A DNA stretch of 64,000 nt. Source: Danxiaibacter flavus (GTDB lineage: Bacteria; Bacteroidota; Bacteroidia; Chitinophagales; Chitinophagaceae). Shown in pieces: positions 20,601-28,605 of this stretch. The DNA lies in NCBI RefSeq assembly GCF_041060425.1, contig NZ_JAULBC010000007.1:186001-250000 (forward strand). Reading direction: 5' to 3'. The position numbers and the translations under genes were made by a program. Each line of letters starts with the position of its first letter. The stretch's first letter is position 1. Below the pieces are notes generated by a model. The model was not told the origin of the DNA. It did not search any database and worked only from the letters and a program-made list of their open reading frames with translations.

Positions 20601-23600
20601 CGCTTGATCCTTCGCTCACATTTGCAGATGCGGATGCAATGCTAATCTGCGTGTTGAGCGGGTTTGTGCCTGTCTGATCTTTAATGGTTACAGTAGAAGC
20701 ATCTTTACCGGTTACATAAGTATATCCTGCAGGTAAAGTTCCACCTGTTATCGTCACCGTTTCATCGCCTTCGATAATGTTATCCGTTTTTGCATCAACG
20801 GTAAAGGTTACCGCGTTTGAACCAGCCGGAATAGTGACGCTGATTGCCGCGGTTGGCGGGGTTACATCAAAATCAGTACCGGCAATAGCCGATCCGCTGA
20901 TAGCAACAGGAACAGTGATTGCAGCAGTTGATGTAATACCCGTTGGCAGACTAACACTTATAGTGGTGCTTGCCCCTTCATTCACATTTGCAGATGCTGA
21001 TGTGATACTGATCTGTTTATTGGCAGCTGTACCAGTCTGGTCTTTGATGGTCCAGGTAGACACATCCTTACCATTTGCATATGTGTAGCCGGGAGGCAAA
21101 GTTCCACCTGTTATGATCACCGTTTCATCCCCTTCAATAATATTATCCGTTTTTGCATTGATGGTGAAGGTTACAGAGCTGGCACCTGCGGGAATGATTA
21201 CACTGGTTTCTGCAGTTGCCGGAGCCAGGTAATAATCAGTACCGGCAATTGCAGTTCCGCCTATTGCAAGAGGAACAGTGATCGCTGAAGATGAAGTAAT
21301 GCCGGAGGGCAGACTGATTGTTATGGTAGCGCTGGCACCCTCGTTCAGATCCGTAACTGTCGGATCAATGGTTACCTGCACATTACCACTCGCATCTTTT
21401 ATCGTTACAGTAGATACATCCTTGCCCGAAGCATATGTAAACCCGGCGGGCAGCGTTTGCCCGGTAATGATCACTGTTTCGTCTGATTCAATAATACCAT
21501 CCGTCTTTGCATTAACAGTAAAGGTGATGGAATTGGTATTTGCTGGAATGGTAACGCTTGTTGCGGCTCCTGAGGGAGTCAGATCATAATCTGAGCCAGC
21601 TATTGCTGTTCCACTTATTGCAAGTGGAACTGTAATTGCTGAAGATGATGTAATACCTGCAGGCAGGCTGATTGTAACAGTTGTACTTGCTCCTTCATTC
21701 ACACCAATTGCTGTTGGTGCAATGCTGATCTGCTTATTAGCAGCGGTACCTGTCTGATCTTTGATGGTTACGGTAGATGCACCTTTACCGGCTGTATAAG
21801 TATAGCCGGCAGGCAGTGTTCCGCCGGTAATGATCACCGTTTCATCGCTTTCAATTACAAAGTCTGTTTTAGCATCTACAGTAAAGCTTACAGCATTTGT
21901 ATTTGCAGGAATGGTAACAGTTGTTGGCAGCAGGTCATAATCGGCAACGGAAGTAGCAGTTCCGCTAACGCCAAGGGGTACATCTATTGCGGTACTTGAT
22001 GTAATACCTGTTGGCAGGCCAACAGTTATTGTAACGCTTGCTCCTTCATTCACAGTTGAGGATGAGGATGCGATGCTGATCTGCTTATTGGCTATGGTAC
22101 CTGTCTGGTCTTTGATCGTTACATTAGATACATCCTTGCCTGTTGCGTAGGTGTAGCCCGCAGGTAATGATCCTCCGGTAATGATTACCGTTTCATCTCC
22201 TTCGATAATGTTATCCGTGTTCGCATCAACACTAAAAGTTACCGAGTTAGACCCTGCCGGAATTGTGACACTTGTTGCTGCGCTGCCTGGAGTTATTGCG
22301 TAATCTGTACCGGCAATTGCTGTTCCGCTTATTGTAAGAAATACAGGGATGTCTGAAGTAGATGTGATACCAGTTGGCAGGCCGACGGTTATTGTAGTGC
22401 TTGTTCCTTCATCCACATTTATTGTTGCAGGCGTAATGCTGATCTGCATATTAGCCGCAGTACCGGTCTTGTCTTTGATCGTTACAGCAGATACTTTATT
22501 ACCGTATGTATAGCCTGCCGGCAGCGTTCCCTCAGTAATGACTACTGTTTCATCAGCCTCAATAATATTATCTGTCTTCGCATTAACCGGGAAGGTTATA
22601 TAATTTGAACCTGCCGGAATGGTAACGGTTGTTGGAAGTACATCATAGTCAACAGTTGAAGTTGCGGTTCCACTAATAGAAATAGGCACAACAATGTCAG
22701 AAGTCGAGGTAATCCCTGTTGGCAGGCCGACAGCTATTGTAGTACTTGCTCCTTCATCTACATTTATTGTTGCTGGCGTAATGCTGATCTGCATATTAGC
22801 CGCAGTACCGGTCTTGTCTTTGATCGTTACGGTAGACACTTTGTTGCCGTATGCATAGCCTGCCGGCAGCGTTCCCTCTGTAATAACTACTGTTTCATCA
22901 GCCTCAATAATATTATCTGTCTTTGCATTAACCGGGAAGGTTATATAATTTGAACCTGCCGGAATAGTAACGGTTGTTGGAAGGGCATCATAATCAACAA
23001 CCGAACTTGCCGTTCCACTAATACCAATGGATACAGGGATATCAGAAGTAGATGTGATCCCTGCCGGCAGGCCGACAGATATTGTGGTGCCTGACCCTTC
23101 ATCTACATTTATAGTCGCAGGTGAAATGCTGATCTGCATATTAGCAGGAGTGCCGGTCTTGTCTTTGATCGTTACAGTAGACACTTTATTACCGTAAGTA
23201 TAGCCTGCCGGCAATGTCCCCTCTGTAATAACCACTGTTTCATCTGCCTCAATAATATTATCAGTCATCGCATTAACAGGGAAGGTTATATAATTTGAAC
23301 CTGCCGGAATGGTAACGGTTGCCGGAAGAGCATCATAGTCAACCACAGAACCTGCTGTCCCGCTAATACCAATAGATACAGGGATATCAGAAGTAGATGT
23401 AATGCCCGATGGCAGGCCAATAGATATGGTAGTGCTTGCTCCTTCATCTACATTTATTGTTGCAGGTGTAATGCTGATCTGCATATTAGCAGCAGTACCG
23501 GTCTTGTCCCTGATCGTTACTGTGGATACGTTATTACCATATGTATAGCCTGCTGGAAGCGATCCTTCTGTAATAACTACTGTTTCATCAGCCTCAATAA

Positions 23601-26600
23601 TATTATCTGTCTTCGCATTAAGCGGGAAGGTTATATAATTTGAACCTGCCGGAATGGTAACGGTTGTTGGAAGGGCATCATAATCAACAACCGAACTGGC
23701 TGTTCCGCTAATACCAATGGATACAGGGATATCAGAAGTAGATGTGATGCCCGCCGGAAGGCCCACGGTTATCGTGGTGCTTGCTCCTTCATCTACATTT
23801 ACTGTTGCAGGTGTAATGCTGATCTGCATATTAGCCGCAGTACCGGTCTTGTCTTTGATCGTTACTGCAGACACTTTGTTACCATATGCATAACCTGCTG
23901 GTAGCGTTACCTCTGTAATAATTACTGTTTCGTCGTTCTCAATAATATTATCTGTCTTCGCATTAACAGGGAAGGTTATTGAGTTGGAACCCGCCGGAAT
24001 GGTAACAGTTACGGGAAGTGCATCGTAATCAGCAATGGAAGTAGCCGTTCCGCTGATAGCAATGGATACAGGGATTGCTGTGCTTGACGTGATACCTGCC
24101 GGCAGACCAATGGCTATTGTAGTGCTTGCCCCTTCATCTACATTAACGGTTGCAGGCGTAATGCTGATCTGCATATTAGCAACGGTACCTGTCAGGTCTT
24201 TGATGGTGACGATAGATACATCACTACCGGAAACATAGGCATAGCCAGCAGGAAGTGTTCCTCCCGTAATAATCACTGTTTCGTCGCTCTCAATAATGTT
24301 ATCGGTCTTTGCATTAGCAGGGAAGGTTATGGAATTGGAACCTGCCGGAATGCTAACCGTTGCCGGAATTAAATCATAGTCAACACTGGAAGTAGCTGTC
24401 CCGCTAATACCAATGGGTACGGCAATTGCAGTACTTGACGTGATGCCCGACGGTAGACTCACCGTTATAGTAGTGCTTACACCTTCATCCACATTAACTG
24501 TAGCAGGTGTAATGCTGATCTGCATATTAGCAGCGGTACCTGTCAGGTCTTTGATGGTGACAGTAGATATATCATTACCTGATGCGTATGTATAGCCGCC
24601 TCCAATGGGTGTACCGGTAATGATAACTGTTTCGTCGCCCTCAATAATATTATCAGTCTTTGCATTAACGGGGAAGGTTACCGAATTGGAGCCTGCGGGA
24701 ATAGTAACGGTTGTTGGCAGTAAATCATAATCAACACCAGATGAGGCTGTCCCGCTAACACTCACAGGTACGGCGATTGCAGTACTCGACGTAATGCCTG
24801 CCGGCAGTTTTACGGTTACAGTAGTACTCGATCCTTCATCCACATTTGCAGCGGCTGATGTAATACTGATCTGCTTATTGGCAACGGTGCCCGTCTGATC
24901 CTTGATGGTCACAGTTGATGCATCATAGCCGGAAACGTAAGTATAGCCTGTTACAGTGCCACCCGTAACAGTGACTGTTTCGTCGCTTTCAATAATATTA
25001 TCCGTTTTTGCATCAATAGTAAAGGTCACCGAATTAGAACCTGCAGGAATTGTTACACTTGTAACAGCGCTGCCGGGAGTTACAGTATAATCTGTAGTTA
25101 CGATCGCGGTTCCGCTTAATGTGAGCGGAACTACAATGTCCGAAGTTGATGTAATGCCAGCGGGCAGAGCAACTTTAATGGTAACGCTTGCGCCTTCGTT
25201 TACAGTTGGAGAAGAAGATGTAATGCTAAGTTGCTTATTGGCAGCAGTACCCGTCTGATCTTTGATGGTTACGGTAGATACATCATTACCAGAAACGTAT
25301 GTATAACCTGCAGGCAATGTTCCGCCGGTAACAATCACTGTTTCATCGCTCTCAATAATATTGTCTGTCTTCGCATTAACAAGGAAGGTGATAGAATTTG
25401 AATTTGCGGGAATAGTAACCTTTGCGGGAAGTGCATCATAGTCAGCAACAGATGTCGCTGTTCCGCTAATACCAATGGGCACATCGATCGCATAAGCCGA
25501 AGTGATGCCTGTTGGTAGCTTTACTGTTATTGTAGTGTTTGTTCCTTCATTTACATTAACAGTTGCCGGTGTAATGGTGACGCTCTTATTTGCTACAGTA
25601 TTATCACAATCTGTTACATTAATAGAAACAGCATTTGCGGGAGAAGCTGCGATCGGCAGGTTTGTGCCATTGGAAGTCGCTCCCGTTATCTGAACAGCCA
25701 ATATTTTATCAATATCAATAACGTTGTTTGCAACGGGCGTTAAGGAGTATGAATAAGAAAGCGTATTTGCCGGAATAGTAATGGATGCGGGCAACGAACT
25801 AAAATCACCAGCAGCGGCGGTGGAACCTGTAAATCCAAGGTTTACGGTTGTTGGGGTTGAAGAAGTTTTGGTTAATTTAATATTGAATACCTGTGTGCCG
25901 GCACAAGTTGTTATATCTGAAACCTTTTCCAGGCTTACCTTAGGTATGTCATCATCAATTATTGTATAAGTTGATGTTGTCTGGGTGCCTAATTGAATAA
26001 GGTCATTACAACTATTGGCTACAAGGCCGATACTTATTGTACGGTCGGACTGTGGTAAGGTATTGCCAATTGTTGTAATCGGACTAACACTCACCTGTTG
26101 TGCAGTAGTGTAATCACCGGCGGGAATTAAAAATGCATTTTGATAAGTATAGTCCGTATTTAGCACAGCGGTGCCTCCGTTTACCGCAAAACTTACAACC
26201 TGCGGTGCCGTAAGCACTCCATTTGAAACCAAAACCTTTAATCCGGGTGCAGGTCCTGTCGTATCTCCTTCTGCACCTGCTAATGTAGCTGAAGTAAATT
26301 GAACCGTGACCGGCGTTGATCCACTTGTTATAGGAACCGGGTCGACCACCGGGTTGTTATCAAAATCAGTACTATTGGTTGCGTAACCAATCATGACTTC
26401 TTTACCAACCGCCTGCCCCGAACCAAGTGTTCCCAATGCAACATGAATGGCAATTCCCGCGACTGATGCGCACGTTGGGTCAACCAGATTTGTCAAAAGA
26501 TTATTTGAGCTAGCTTGCAAATTGTCCCTGGAAGCGGCTGCACCGGAATAGTAGCTGGTAAAGTTGCCTTTTACCTTATATGCATGCGACACGGTGGTTA

Positions 26601-27207
26601 CTTTGCCTCCGCTCATATCATGCAGACAGGTGGCGTCCAGCCGGTAATTTCCAACGATATCTCCTGAACTGTTGGTTGTTTTAAATCCTTTTCCGCTTTG
26701 ATCATTCCCATCGTTGGTAGCTTCCGAAAGATACAAATGCACATCTTCCGGAGCTGATAAACCAGAAGGGGCTCTTACAACATAATCTACATACATTGCA
26801 TTTCCCATACTATACTTTACCGTGTAGGTAACATAGAAAGTCTTGCTACTAACTGTAGAAGTAACCGTTCCACTGACTGTTGTGCTCCAGGGTGATGCAG
26901 TTGTTCCCTGCCCCGTTAACGGCGTGCTTGAACAATAGTTAAAATTGGCCTGTGTCGAATTATTTCCGAACCGGAAATACAACCGGATATATCCAGTCTT
27001 ATATATCTGGCTGAATCCATTTGAAAAAACATTAAAACTACCCCCGTATGCGCCGGATGTGAACAAAACCACCTTCAACCCGTCGGTCAAAGTGTTTCCT
27101 CCGGATGGGTTAATAGTGATATCGGTCTGCGCCTTAAGTTGTGTAATTCCTAAACTCAATAACAAAATCAAACATAGATTCCGGAATACGAATTGCAGTT
27201 TTTTCAT
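11689..27207 (-). CDS. giant SprB-like adhesin: Calx-beta and Ig-like repeats, gliding-motility C-terminal domain
   Basis: About 5172 aa. The frame is open to 27231 (MTGMNRYPMKK), but the ATG at 27207 begins directly with a signal peptide (MKKLQFVFRNLCLILLLSLG...LKAQ) and is preferred. Order along the protein: an N-terminal domain (to about 300), a Calx-beta and a related domain (about 300-540), 25 clear tandem Calx-beta-like repeats of 115-121 aa (about 540-3500; consensus NKQISI...VNEGAS..TVSLPAGITS, AKTDNIIESDETV, STVTIKDQTG), about ten Ig-like repeats with a YQWYKDG..I.GAT core (about 3600-4430), several PKD-like segments with VC.P..I.L, two degenerate Calx-beta units, and a terminal gliding-type domain (LISDNGDGINDYFRI, VTIFNRWGEVVY, VPDGVYFYVI). 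The last is a T9SS export signal. Surface adhesion or gliding is inferred; calcium binding is possible for Calx-beta folds. Confidence 0.95.
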   Translation of the reverse strand: MKKLQFVFRNLCLILLLSLGITQLKAQTDITINPSGGNTLTDGLKVVLFTSGAYGGSFNVFSNGFSQIYKTGYIRLYFRFGNNSTQANFNYCSSTPLTGQGTTASPWSTTVSGTVTSTVSSKTFYVTYTVKYSMGNAMYVDYVVRAPSGLSAPEDVHLYLSEATNDGNDQSGKGFKTTNSSGDIVGNYRLDATCLHDMSGGKVTTVSHAYKVKGNFTSYYSGAAASRDNLQASSNNLLTNLVDPTCASVAGIAIHVALGTLGSGQAVGKEVMIGYATNSTDFDNNPVVDPVPITSGSTPVTVQFTSATLAGAEGDTTGPAPGLKVLVSNGVLTAPQVVSFAVNGGTAVLNTDYTYQNAFLIPAGDYTTAQQVSVSPITTIGNTLPQSDRTISIGLVANSCNDLIQLGTQTTSTYTIIDDDIPKVSLEKVSDITTCAGTQVFNIKLTKTSSTPTTVNLGFTGSTAAAGDFSSLPASITIPANTLSYSYSLTPVANNVIDIDKILAVQITGATSNGTNLPIAASPANAVSINVTDCDNTVANKSVTITPATVNVNEGTNTTITVKLPTGITSAYAIDVPIGISGTATSVADYDALPAKVTIPANSNSITFLVNAKTDNIIESDETVIVTGGTLPAGYTYVSGNDVSTVTIKDQTGTAANKQLSITSSSPTVNEGASVTIKVALPAGITSTSDIVVPLTLSGTAIVTTDYTVTPGSAVTSVTIPAGSNSVTFTIDAKTDNIIESDETVTVTGGTVTGYTYVSGYDASTVTIKDQTGTVANKQISITSAAANVDEGSSTTVTVKLPAGITSSTAIAVPVSVSGTASSGVDYDLLPTTVTIPAGSNSVTFPVNAKTDNIIEGDETVIITGTPIGGGYTYASGNDISTVTIKDLTGTAANMQISITPATVNVDEGVSTTITVSLPSGITSSTAIAVPIGISGTATSSVDYDLIPATVSIPAGSNSITFPANAKTDNIIESDETVIITGGTLPAGYAYVSGSDVSIVTIKDLTGTVANMQISITPATVNVDEGASTTIAIGLPAGITSSTAIPVSIAISGTATSIADYDALPVTVTIPAGSNSITFPVNAKTDNIIENDETVIITEVTLPAGYAYGNKVSAVTIKDKTGTAANMQISITPATVNVDEGASTTITVGLPAGITSTSDIPVSIGISGTASSVVDYDALPTTVTIPAGSNYITFPLNAKTDNIIEADETVVITEGSLPAGYTYGNNVSTVTIRDKTGTAANMQISITPATINVDEGASTTISIGLPSGITSTSDIPVSIGISGTAGSVVDYDALPATVTIPAGSNYITFPVNAMTDNIIEADETVVITEGTLPAGYTYGNKVSTVTIKDKTGTPANMQISISPATINVDEGSGTTISVGLPAGITSTSDIPVSIGISGTASSVVDYDALPTTVTIPAGSNYITFPVNAKTDNIIEADETVVITEGTLPAGYAYGNKVSTVTIKDKTGTAANMQISITPATINVDEGASTTIAVGLPTGITSTSDIVVPISISGTATSTVDYDVLPTTVTIPAGSNYITFPVNAKTDNIIEADETVVITEGTLPAGYTYGNKVSAVTIKDKTGTAANMQISITPATINVDEGTSTTITVGLPTGITSTSDIPVFLTISGTAIAGTDYAITPGSAATSVTIPAGSNSVTFSVDANTDNIIEGDETVIITGGSLPAGYTYATGKDVSNVTIKDQTGTIANKQISIASSSSTVNEGASVTITVGLPTGITSSTAIDVPLGVSGTATSVADYDLLPTTVTIPANTNAVSFTVDAKTDFVIESDETVIITGGTLPAGYTYTAGKGASTVTIKDQTGTAANKQISIAPTAIGVNEGASTTVTISLPAGITSSSAITVPLAISGTAIAGSDYDLTPSGAATSVTIPANTNSITFTVNAKTDGIIESDETVIITGQTLPAGFTYASGKDVSTVTIKDASGNVQVTIDPTVTDLNEGASATITISLPSGITSSSAITVPLAIGGTAIAGTDYYLAPATAETSVIIPAGASSVTFTINAKTDNIIEGDETVIITGGTLPPGYTYANGKDVSTWTIKDQTGTAANKQISITSASANVNEGASTTISVSLPTGITSTAAITVPVAISGSAIAGTDFDVTPPTAAISVTIPAGSNAVTFTVDAKTDNIIEGDETVTITGGTLPAGYTYVTGKDASTVTIKDQTGTNPLNTQISIASASANVSEGSSVIVTVSLPAGITSTSAINVPLAMSGTAIVNTDYGLNPATAETGVTIPAGANAVTFAVDAKTDNIIEADETAIITGGTLPGSYTYVTGKNVSTVTIKDQTGTTANKQISINPTTVDVNEGASTTITVSLPTGITSSSALNIPLAISGTAILNTDYDLTPTGASAGVTIPANANSVTFTVDAKTDNIIESDETVTITGGALPTGYAYVAGKNAAVVTIKDQTGTATNMQISIASASANVNEGASATITVSLPTGITSTSAITVPLTISGTAILNTDYDLTPTGASAGITIPAGSNSVTFTVDAKTDNIIESDETVTITGGTLPGGYTYVSGKNLSSVTIKDQTGTVANKQMSISPTTIDVNEGAGTTVTVSLPAGITSSAVIPISISTGGTAASVADYDLLPTTVTIPAGSNSVTFPVNAKTDNIIESDETVIITGGTLPAGYTYATGKDVATVTIKDQTGTVANKQISITPSTADVNEGAGITITVSLPAGITSSAAIAVPISAGGTATSNTDYDLLPTTVTIPAGSNSITFPVNAKTDIIIESDETVTIAGGTLPAGYTYASGKNTSTVTIKDQTGTVANKQISISPATVDVNEGASATITVSLPAGITSSAAIAVSVSTGGTAASSTDYDLIPSAVTIPAGSNSVTFPVNAKTDNIIESDETVIVTGGTLPAGYSYATGKGASTVTIKDQTGTVTNKQISITPATANVNEGASATIIVSLPAGITSSASISVPVSVSGTAVSSVDYDLISSTVTIPAGSNSVAFAVNAKTDNIIESDETVTITGGTLPTGYAYATGKDAVVVTIKDQTGSVTNKQISITPTALNVNEGTSTSITVSLPAGITSSAAITVPISVSGTATSSADYDLIPTSVTIPANTNSVSFTVNAKTDFVIEGDETVIITGGTLPAGYTYATSKNVSTVTIKDQTGINPLNKQISIAPTSSNVNEGASVPVTVSLPAGVTSSSAITVPLGVSGTAIATADYALTPATATTSITIPANTNSVAFTVDAKTDNIIESDETVVITGGTLPSGYTWVPAKDVSTITIKDQTGTATNKQISITPTTVDVNEGASTTITVSLPAGITSSTAISVSIGSGGTAASGADYGINPTTVTIPANTNSVTFTVDAKTDNLIEGDETVIITGGTLSAGYTYVSGKNISTVTIKDQTGTNPLNKQISITPATTTIDEGAGATVKVSLPTGITSVSPIVVPLVIAGSAAAGTDYHLTPGNAVNSITIPANTNSVTFTVDAKTDNIIESDEAVDVSGGVLSGGYTFASGATRSVITIKDQTLAGNNIITLSVTRGNLDRGGAKGNITASLPAGIVASYPLTINLAAAGTGLTASVDYSLSSNTITIPTNSNSVSDVTVSALCAQALSSNFTLKVNGASTGFTVSQASTVINGANIGNAITYSGSTSFCNNLSLMLTAPSGSSYAWYKDGAPVPGAIQNTYTATATGAYTVKVVNTNGCYGVSMPVNVTVIDRPAAPSVSPGGSQDLCSGAQIMLAATGTSGTTGYQWYKDGTAIAGATASTYFAFAAGTYKVTTIVTGFSCHSDSSAAVNLISSSGVAPARPVITASSQLLCAGGSILLNTDLTAGITYQWYKDGAAIVGATEHIYTAMSGGNYTVRVQAGGSTCSNISDASVVTSGSGTAPARPAIESNGTVLCGTASSILLRSSTAGNSYQWFKDGVAINGAIARTLVVNSAGSYIVQVLEAGGCSSVSDALSITANGGKGVAKPIALQSGNVVCTNGEVLLTADMGNGITTGINYVWYLDGATIPGATTQSIVAVQAGTYIIEAKDGGGCINTSDPLALTGSTGTAPAKPSVQAGSNTVCTGGSVMLTASTGSGFNYQWYLNSFPIAGATQQTYIATAAGNYRVAITDVGGNCTNISDVLAISQGSGTAPAQPAILQSGNIICANGSVLLVSSITASGYQWFRNGWAITGATARSYVATQAGSYRVSIIENPCSTISNEVVLSSSSGTAPQKPVIASSSSTICANGSITLTADVTGVSYQWYYNDEAIAGGVNRILNTTKSGTYRVAVTESGTCTTVSDEMTIDDGGAQAPEAPAISGTTHIVCTGGHSVKLTASSIVGATSYQWYVNGALIAGATSNVYNATSTGTYQVTAGNGGCSSVLSTGYTLTAGSSVAGNADVTINGVNPVCFNSSTVLQPASNITNPVYNWYTDAALTNQFYTGNSYLTTTLTVDTTFYVTVSNTISVCENAPGNARVLAIAVKPKAELNITTPAAVCTPSAINLTARAVTSGSSMGMTFVYSSDSTALVDNPANNTVYLLNPAAVNTSGRYYIRGKVNGCWSEVKGVDVVINITPQITIVQPQPVCAPETIDVTASVSNYDPDNYLYVFRDAGNAIVNDATVIAGSGTYNATAENKITGCISPAVAIVATIHPKPQAVTATPQPICAPATINLAQQVKNYNSAVFSYEFKDAAGNVVPAPASVAASSNYLVIATNKTTLCSSDAATIPVTIYKQPVVDLNNNGNVVMCGVNGTVNLVKSIANYDTAAYNYAFTDVMNSPLANVSAIVIAGDYKITATDRTTGCPSVTGTVNVKRYALPVVNITDPAAVYDPYTVSIIKPDVVNGSTPDIAYTYYNESKNEITQQKASAIGGPGKFIYYISGTSNVGCSSPLMPVNVIVHERPVLKITTSKAEIWEGQTAALTISYPEGVNLPDDFSFSLSAGNGTTIRREDYTLPATVSIGAGRNNAQFMVNTVDNHILDLDHVLNLHAENSTFKVTDGSVLVHDSTSLHPENAVITIGNDTIYGKGKTDIYLRLPEGITTSYDIAVNLAEAAGTTISNVDYDMDAIGTILAGNGEGTFNVAAESKSKEELKLTIKGNKQGFTVKNGVVLIRPGRINVNQLISDNGDGINDYFRIEGIEHYTGVKAGGDNDVTIFNRWGEVVYSVTKYDNSSRRFDGRGNKAVSTRVPDGVYFYVINITVPPEDLKPGEERRQRFSGYLRLQK
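13960..16380 (-). repeat. Ig-like coding repeats in the adhesin
   Basis: About ten coding repeats of roughly 75-85 codons. Each has a core such as SYAWYKDGAPVPGA, GYQWYKDGTAIAGA, TYQWYKDGAAIVGA, SYQWFKDGVAINGA or SYQWYVNGALIAGA. It is preceded by a cysteine segment (LCSGAQIML, VCTNGEVLL) and followed by YTV.V and a second cysteine (GGSTCSNISD). The paired Cys positions suggest one disulfide per domain, which fits an extracellular Ig fold. DNA identity between units is clearly lower than in the Calx-beta block. Confidence 0.85.
16726..25605 (-). repeat. 25-unit Calx-beta coding repeat block
   Basis: An 8.9-kb tandem coding array inside the adhesin gene, mean unit about 355 bp. The marker CTGATCTGCATATTAGC or CTGATCTGCTTATTGGC recurs once per unit. 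Between 22441 and 24166 the marker falls at 22441, 22786, 23131, 23476, 23821 and 24166, exactly 345 bp apart, where units are nearly identical (NMQISITPATINVDEG type). Elsewhere units are 351-363 bp (NKQISI type, with an extra GKDVS-like loop). The mix of long and short units implies past duplication and deletion in frame. Confidence 0.92.
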
Positions 27208-27299
27208 TGGATATCTGTTCATGCCTGTCAACTTTATTTGGATCTGTGCTGAAATAACATAAGTGAACTGCAGCCTGCGCTATCTGCTGCTATATATAC

Positions 27300-27869
27300 T
27301 TAAGCAATAACTCTTGTCGCTTCTGTTGATGACTTGCGGGTCATAAGAAGTCCTATGCGCTGACTTGTCAGAAGTTCTTCTTGTTCACTTATCTTCAATC
27401 CTTTCAGTCTGTGCCGGATACTGAAGTTGACAGGCGTTCCCAATAGCAGCCTCAGCGTGCTGTTTGGTTGCACAATTTTTTTTGATGCAGGTAATCTTCT
27501 TACAATGGAAATAGCTCTTTGAATAACTTTATCGATGGGTGATTTGAACTTGCCCTGAAGTTGCCCGGAGCTCTTTTGCGGGCTATAGAATGACACAGAT
27601 GTGTTTGTATTGTTTTTTAAAACAGGTTTACAATACCACTTGTTTTGCTTCTGCGGCAAACCGGTAAGCATCTTCTCAGCCTGCTTGTTTACAGCAGAAG
27701 CAAGACTTGTGTATATGTTCCTGAAAAACTTTAAAAACTTATTGCTACGCGAAAAGGTTTGATCTGTTCGTGTCAGGGGTATTGCATTCGTTTGAGCATA
27801 AACTGGAATCCGGCAATGGCATAGGATATAAAGCAGTTCAATGCATTTGGCTGTTTTTGGGCTCGGCAT
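27300..27869 (-). CDS. hypothetical protein upstream of the giant adhesin
   Basis: A 189-aa open frame ending 92 bp before the adhesin start, on the same strand. A weak hydrophobic N-terminus (CIELLYILCHCRIPVYAQ) could be a signal peptide ending at AQ. The rest is basic, rich in Lys, Arg, Ser and Thr, with no recognised domain (segments KSPIDKVIQRAISIVRRLPA, KGLKISEQEELLTSQRIGLL). It may be the first gene of the adhesin operon, but no promoter or family supports it strongly, and it could be a chance frame. Function unknown. Confidence 0.42.
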   Translation of the reverse strand: MPSPKTAKCIELLYILCHCRIPVYAQTNAIPLTRTDQTFSRSNKFLKFFRNIYTSLASAVNKQAEKMLTGLPQKQNKWYCKPVLKNNTNTSVSFYSPQKSSGQLQGKFKSPIDKVIQRAISIVRRLPASKKIVQPNSTLRLLLGTPVNFSIRHRLKGLKISEQEELLTSQRIGLLMTRKSSTEATRVIA

Positions 27870-28133
27870 TTTTTGGTTAGCTAGGTATAAATATTGGATT
27901 TTCTCTCAGATGCGAAGAAAGAGAAAAAAGGAAAGACCGAAAAAAATATTTTTGAGAATGCAATTAAAAGTAGATTATAATAATATGAACAATCGATCAA
28001 AAAATGATCGTCCTGCCTGCAAAGCATGTCACCATTACTTATGGCTTCAAAGGAAAAGTTGGGAAGTAATTCTAACAAGAGCTGAATTAATATCAATTGC
28101 TCGCAATATATCAGATAAGATCATGCATATCGT

Positions 28134-28159
28134 CTGTGTCTTCTTTGTGCCCTCTGTGT
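28134..28159. repeat. 26-bp direct repeat, copy 1
   Basis: Begins CTGTGTCTTCTTTGTGCC and is identical over 26 bases to 28549-28574. The two copies bracket the nested-palindrome element at 28240-28510. No gene is supported in 27870-28240, which is AT-rich. Confidence 0.8.
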
Positions 28160-28239
28160 AACTGTATTTTTTTGTTTCACAGGAAAGGCAGAAGCAGACA
28201 ATGAGTTGCACAGAGGCTATCAAGTTAAAGCTGGCATCT

Positions 28240-28510
28240 AATTTTTGATTGCGTACACGACATGATTTAATGGCAATGATAGACTTTATAACAGTGACAG
28301 TTTTTCCCGTAGGGAATTAAGTTCAATAGACGTGATCAAAACGAGAATATAATAGCCCGTTAGGGCATTAACCAATCAAAGGTTAATGTCCTACGGACAA
28401 GAAACCCCTTTACACCGGGACATTCTATTGAACTGTAAGCCCTACGGGCTATCGACAAAACGTGTATTGTCATCTCTTTCTTGATTGTGGTTAACCAAAT
28501 ACCCGTCGTG
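28240..28510. repeat. nested-palindrome element, copy A (REP-like)
   Basis: The outer arms CCCGTAGGGAATTAAGTTCA (from 28306) and CTATTGAACTGTAAGCCCTA (from 28425) are imperfect inverted repeats of about 24 bp. An inner pair, GCCCGTTAGGGCATTAACC (about 28352) and GGTTAATGTCCTACGGAC (28381), lies inside them. The whole can fold into a long interrupted hairpin. A diverged copy is at 35577-35842 and shares outer sequence such as ACAGTGACAGTTTTTCCCGT and GATTGTGG(T/C)TAACCAAAT. This looks like a non-autonomous dispersed element of REP/RAYT-dependent or MITE type; no transposase is present here. Confidence 0.75.
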
Positions 28511-28548
28511 GTAATAGATTGGAATGTAAGCATATCCTCTGTGTAACT

Positions 28549-28574
28549 CTGTGTCTTCTTTGTGCCCTCTGTGT
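28549..28574. repeat. 26-bp direct repeat, copy 2
   Basis: Exact copy of 28134-28159, 415 bp away on the same strand, at the 3' side of the cupin gene. Such CTCTGTGT/CTTTGTG strings are common dispersed intergenic sequence in Bacteroidota. Confidence 0.8.
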
Positions 28575-28605
28575 CCCCTTCCCTTGTTTACGCCTTCTGT
28601 TTTTC

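Noticed and set aside
12001..26000. Many plus-strand frames of 60-110 codons opposite the giant adhesin
   Set aside because: They recur with the coding repeat period and are antisense shadows. No start context or independent composition.
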